A DNA stretch of 39,646 bases, taken from IMG/VR virus record IMGVR_UViG_3300034121_002068, positions 1 through 39,646 of that record, one strand, 5' to 3'. The notes beneath the pieces were generated by a model. That model saw only the letters and a program-made list of their open reading frames with translations, searched no databases and was not told where the DNA came from. The position numbers and the translations under genes are program-made. This DNA is from a virus. Positions 36,970 to 39,646 of the stretch are shown here, piece after piece. How positions within the stretch are numbered: position 1 is the stretch's first letter; each line of letters begins with the position of its first letter.

Positions 36970-38613
36970 ATGGTTGAAGGGTTAAAGACGTTGGCGGCGG
37001 AACGGAAAAGCCGGGCGAAAGCGGCGAAGGTTGCGAAACCGTCTAAACCTGCTGTCAATATTTTCGAATCGCTGGAAATTATCATGACGGCGTATATTCC
37101 GGTGGCCAATATCGTGCCATCACGGCACAATCCGCGCAAGGTTTTCGATGAACGGTTAATCACTCGATTGTCGCAAAACATTGCAGATATTTGCGAACTG
37201 AATCCGATTACGATTCGTCAAGAAACGAACGAGTTGATCGACGGTGAAACTCGGTTGCGTGCGGCGATTGAATCGGGGGTGCCCGCGCTGCGGTGTATCA
37301 TTGTCAAATGTACGGACGAACAAGCGGCGATTGCGCGGCTTCAGTCGTCTATGGATCGAGCGGAACTGAATGCGATTGATAAGGGCAGGGCATTTCAGGC
37401 AATGTTGGAACAACAGGACCTGACACAACGTGAGTTGGCGGAAATGTTGGGGATTGATCAAAGTACCATCGCCAATTTAACTCGGCTGTTAAAGCTGCCT
37501 GGGGAGTGGCAAGACAAGGTGATTGCGGGCGAAATCACGGGGTCGGCTGCGCGAGATTTGGTCCCGTGGGCGAATGAACCAGCGGTGTTGGATAATTTGT
37601 TAAAACGCATGATTTCCATGAATCCGGATAAGTTTGCCAGCGAATTTCGTTGGGAGTTGCAAAACGCGATTGAGTTGGGATCGAGACCTATGAAAGGGAG
37701 TTATCTGAAAAAAGATGGTTCGCGTTGGTGTTCTGTCGTTTTCACGAAGTTGTCTGATGCTGATCGCGAATTGTTGCGGATTAGAAAAATTAAATTTCAC
37801 GACGATGGTCCCGAACCTGAAGAGGAACGCGCTTTCAACGTGGAATTGTGGCAACAATTGCAAGACGGGGAAGAAGACCTGCGGGTCGCAAAACTTGAAA
37901 AACGCGAAGCCATTTATGCGAAAAACGGAACTGCAGCAAAAAACGTTGATGCTAAAAAAGCGGAAGAACTGAGTTCAAAATCTGCGTTGAAGTTTTCGAA
38001 GGATTTGTTTGAACATAAAATCTGGTGGTTGCAATCGCGCTTAGTGGATTGGGTGCAACGACTGGCGAACGAACAAGAATTAGCTGCGTTGGCTATGTGG
38101 TTTGCCATGTCGAGCGGCGCGGGCCTCCGGGGAAGAACGTTCCGAAACATTTTACGAGATGATGTTCGAAGCGTGAACAACGAAGATTTAATGTTTTTAA
38201 TGAAGTGTTCCGGAAAAATTACGACTGATCCGGATGATTATTGGAAAAAAATTCGGCAGCTATTAGCGGTTTGGATTTCTGAAAACGATTATCGGTTGAA
38301 TGATTCCGCGTTCCCCTCCGATGCGATTTTGAAGCTGGCAAACGAATACGAGATTCATATCGCCGAACAGTGGACATTTACTCTGTCAATTAAGGAAGAA
38401 TCCGGTGGGTTTGGCGGTGCGTCGACTGTGTTACCTCAATTTTTAAAGATTTTCACGGTTGAAGGGTTAAAGTCGTTGGCGGCGGAATGGAAAATTCTGC
38501 TTTCTTCGAATTCGTTAAATCGGCAAGCGTTAATTGCGGAAATTGAATCGAGCACGCAAAAAAAACCTGCGCCAAAGTGCCTTGTGAACGTGAAGCCGTG
38601 TTCGTTGGTTTGA
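36970..38613 (+). CDS. ParB/Spo0J-type protein with a long C-terminal region
   Basis: A 547-residue protein from ATG 36970 after GGGGGAGG. Residues 45-210 form a ParB N-terminal/KorB-HTH unit: IVPSRHNPRKVFDERLI, LIDGETRLRAAIESG (the GxxR CTP-binding box; usually GERR), and TQRELAEMLGIDQSTIANLTRLLKLP. The C-terminal 330 residues are unlike normal ParB dimer domains. No ParA partner is visible, so the role may be DNA organisation or transcription control rather than partition. Its first codons (VEGLKTLAAE) recur near the C-terminus (VEGLKSLAAE). Confidence 0.75.
   Translation: MVEGLKTLAAERKSRAKAAKVAKPSKPAVNIFESLEIIMTAYIPVANIVPSRHNPRKVFDERLITRLSQNIADICELNPITIRQETNELIDGETRLRAAIESGVPALRCIIVKCTDEQAAIARLQSSMDRAELNAIDKGRAFQAMLEQQDLTQRELAEMLGIDQSTIANLTRLLKLPGEWQDKVIAGEITGSAARDLVPWANEPAVLDNLLKRMISMNPDKFASEFRWELQNAIELGSRPMKGSYLKKDGSRWCSVVFTKLSDADRELLRIRKIKFHDDGPEPEEERAFNVELWQQLQDGEEDLRVAKLEKREAIYAKNGTAAKNVDAKKAEELSSKSALKFSKDLFEHKIWWLQSRLVDWVQRLANEQELAALAMWFAMSSGAGLRGRTFRNILRDDVRSVNNEDLMFLMKCSGKITTDPDDYWKKIRQLLAVWISENDYRLNDSAFPSDAILKLANEYEIHIAEQWTFTLSIKEESGGFGGASTVLPQFLKIFTVEGLKSLAAEWKILLSSNSLNRQALIAEIESSTQKKPAPKCLVNVKPCSLV
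38457..38494 (+). repeat. Internal copy of the ParB-like gene's start
   Basis: 36 of 38 bases match 36972-37009, which is the segment just after the ATG. The copied ATG is now ACG. The two segments keep the same reading frame within one gene and code for VEGLK(T/S)LAAE. This suggests a past tandem duplication in which a downstream copy's start fused into the upstream gene. Confidence 0.8.
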
Positions 38614-38668
38614 TGATGATGAGTGCAAGTTCTGGCTTGAAATGAACCTGGGGCTGGGGGGCGTGGTC

Positions 38669-38866
38669 GTGCGGGAAATTGCGTTGGTGGTGGCGACGAT
38701 GGTTTTTGGCTGGTCAATCGGTTTGGCGGTTGATGCGGTGTCGTTGGCGCGTGCGGTGGCGGCCGAAGATCGCGCTGACGCGGTGTTTATGCTTGGGATT
38801 GTGGATCCAGTTGTTCTAACTACCAAGGCGGATGGTCAGGGATTGGCTGCGGTGGAAGTGCGTTGA
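38669..38866 (+). CDS. Small membrane protein
   Basis: A 65-residue protein. I chose GTG 38669 because a GGGGGG run lies 7 nt upstream; the ATG at 38642 has no good site. One N-terminal membrane helix (IALVVATMVFGWSIGLAV) is followed by a short, charged C-terminus (SLARAVAAEDRADAVFMLG, and later ADGQGLAAVEVR). Function unknown. It opens the accessory set before the sponge protein. Confidence 0.5.
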   Translation: MREIALVVATMVFGWSIGLAVDAVSLARAVAAEDRADAVFMLGIVDPVVLTTKADGQGLAAVEVR

Positions 38867-38892
38867 GTGTCTTAAACGAAATGGGGTGCTAA

Positions 38893-39273
38893 ATGGTGCG
38901 AGAAATTGTGAGTCATCGGGTCAACGGGCTGAATGAATTGCTTCGAGTGGTTGCGGTCGATGAGCCGGGGGCCGGTGGGGCCAATCACGAATATATGATT
39001 CGGCTGGATACGACTGTGCCGACAAGTGGTTCGTTTGCCTGGAATACGATCAAATTTCAGCACGGGCCGATTTTGGAAGTTGGCGTCAACGGGATTTCGA
39101 ACGAAGCGTTGCTGGCCATAGTTGAAGACCGTTTGGCGTCTTTTCAAGAGGGGCCGTTTGCGTGCCGCGAAAACGCGGTGGCGTTGACCAAAATTCAAGA
39201 GGCGATGATGTGGTTGCAGTGTCGGACGCGCGGCCGGATCATGCGGGGTGTGGAAGGGACGTCCGAAACTTAA
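38893..39273 (+). CDS. Acb2/Tad1-family cyclic-nucleotide sponge (anti-CBASS/Thoeris candidate)
   Basis: A 126-residue protein from ATG 38893 after GGGGTG. The N-terminus REIVSHRVNGLNELLRVV...DEPGAGGANHEYMI and the core FQHGPILEVGVNGISNEALLA, then FQEGPFACRENAVALTKIQE and MMWLQCRTR...RGVEGT, match the Acb2/Tad1 hairpin family. Acb2 and Tad1 sequester cyclic oligonucleotides and gcADPR, blocking CBASS and Thoeris immune signalling. The ALTKIQEAMMW segment is the best-known signature of Acb2. The family call is firm; which signals this member binds is not visible. It is a single-domain protein. Confidence 0.8.
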   Translation: MVREIVSHRVNGLNELLRVVAVDEPGAGGANHEYMIRLDTTVPTSGSFAWNTIKFQHGPILEVGVNGISNEALLAIVEDRLASFQEGPFACRENAVALTKIQEAMMWLQCRTRGRIMRGVEGTSET

Positions 39274-39275
39274 AA

Positions 39276-39587
39276 ATGAAACCGGAATCAAATGGTTATT
39301 ATTGGTATTTGCCAAGCGAAGAGTGCGCCAAAAAACTGAGTCTATTACCTGATCGATCAATTGTGTGTCGTGTTTACAACGTGGAATTGATCTGGTGTGT
39401 CGAATTGCCGTTGGGGCCGGTTGACGTTTCAAAAATAGATGGCGATTGGGAGCCGATTATCGAACCCAACAGAATGGTTCGCGAAAGTGCGAATCGAATT
39501 GTGAAGAGAATTAAAAATCGTTTTGCCCAGCAAGGTCTTGATTGGGAAGTTGAGCAACAACAACAGGCCGAATCGCTCAGGGGTTGA
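39276..39587 (+). CDS. Accessory protein ending in a copied portal segment
   Basis: A 103-residue protein from ATG 39276, two bases after the sponge stop. The first 80 residues are unique (MKPESNGYYWYLPSEECAKK, DRSIVCRVYNVELIWCVELPLG). It ends with QQGLDWEVEQQQQAESL-RG, whose DNA (39528-39578) matches the portal gene at 5429-5479 by 50 of 51 bases in the same frame. The segment seems to have been added at the 3' end, changing the C-terminus. Unknown function. Confidence 0.6.
   Translation: MKPESNGYYWYLPSEECAKKLSLLPDRSIVCRVYNVELIWCVELPLGPVDVSKIDGDWEPIIEPNRMVRESANRIVKRIKNRFAQQGLDWEVEQQQQAESLRG
39528..39578 (+). repeat. 51-bp repeat, accessory-gene copy
   Basis: The second copy of the portal segment (see 5429-5479). 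It is in frame and has one synonymous change. It ends six bases before the TGA stop of the accessory gene. Confidence 0.9.
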
Positions 39588-39601
39588 ATCGGGAGGATGG
39601 G

Positions 39602-39646
39602 ATGCAATCGAGTTGGCGGAATCGTGCGAAACCAATTATAGCGGCG
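39602..39646 (+). CDS. Start of a gene cut off by the window end
   Basis: ATG 39602 follows GGGAGG. The first 15 residues (MQSSWRNRAKPIIAA) open a frame that runs off the end. The SWRxRAKPII pattern resembles the N-terminus of small conserved phage proteins, but more sequence is needed. If the molecule were circular, the frame would continue to about base 123 with a product that does not look like that family, so the continuation probably lies outside the window. Confidence 0.45.
   Translation, partial: MQSSWRNRAKPIIAA

Noticed and set aside
1-39646. Circular genome closing at the window ends
   Set aside because: The partial frame at 39602 would read through to about base 123 into an unlikely product; nothing else shows terminal redundancy.
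1-39646. tRNA genes
   Set aside because: No cloverleaf with a TTCGANNC loop and CCA-type acceptor end was found by eye on either strand; a covariance search would be decisive.

Overview
The window reads as almost all of a temperate, tailed (siphovirus-like) phage or prophage genome. It is densely packed, nearly all genes are on the + strand, and that strand is G-rich. The structural genes are mosaic: a Mu-type host-nuclease inhibitor (Gam) and Mu gpT-like capsid, a lambda-type portal with the usual small protein before it, and a long tape measure with a G/GT-like chaperone pair. The host cannot be read from the DNA. The glycine-rich and cadherin-like virion proteins, secreted C39-like peptidase, membrane thioredoxin and CsrA-like protein would suit a Gram-negative-type host such as a planctomycete, but that is a guess. 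No tRNA, CRISPR array, IS element, convincing small terminase or ParA was seen.

Layout. 1-1,260: a small HTH protein, a leftward ribbon-helix-helix (RHH) protein, a good rightward promoter with a leader hairpin, and gam. 1,404-9,580: packaging and head (TerL, zinc ribbon, gpW-like protein, portal, prohead protease, capsid, DUF2190-like decoration protein). 9,660-15,245: beta-rich virion proteins, then a membrane/secreted cluster (two-TM segment fused to a C39-like peptidase, two TM-anchored proteins, membrane-anchored thioredoxin). 15,249-16,202: a nested 21/42-bp tandem repeat running into a DNA methyltransferase. 16,199-28,623: head-tail connection and tail genes (completion proteins, adhesin-like fibres, tail tube, chaperones, tape measure, large tail proteins). 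28,640-33,413: lysogeny and integration (hairpin, small membrane protein, Xer-like recombinase, leftward four-gene operon, secreted protein, Cro/CI repressor with operators, integrase). 33,513-38,613: replication and nucleic-acid metabolism (HTH, 5'-nuclease, short CsrA-like protein, DnaD/O-like initiator, ParB-like protein). 38,669-39,646: small accessory genes, including an Acb2/Tad1-family cyclic-nucleotide sponge.

How it works together. The XRE repressor is probably made from a leaderless mRNA. Two CAAGCA-TGCTTG palindromes sit at its 3' end, one overlapping the -35 and one filling the spacer of a rightward promoter that would drive the integrase/replication operon. A strong terminator lies about 30-60 nt into that transcript, so early expression probably needs read-through. 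A separate leftward promoter, overlapped by a different 20-bp dyad, drives the four-gene leftward operon. Three gene products fit a role in escaping host defence: Gam (DNA ends), the methyltransferase (restriction) and the Acb2/Tad1-like protein (CBASS/Thoeris signals).

The most interesting items are the heptad-coding repeat fused to the methyltransferase, the repressor/operator/terminator switch, a tyrosine recombinase with an atypical N-terminus beside a recombination-site-like hairpin, a CsrA homologue that stops before its usual RNA-binding tail, the sponge protein, and a portal-gene fragment copied in frame into an accessory gene.
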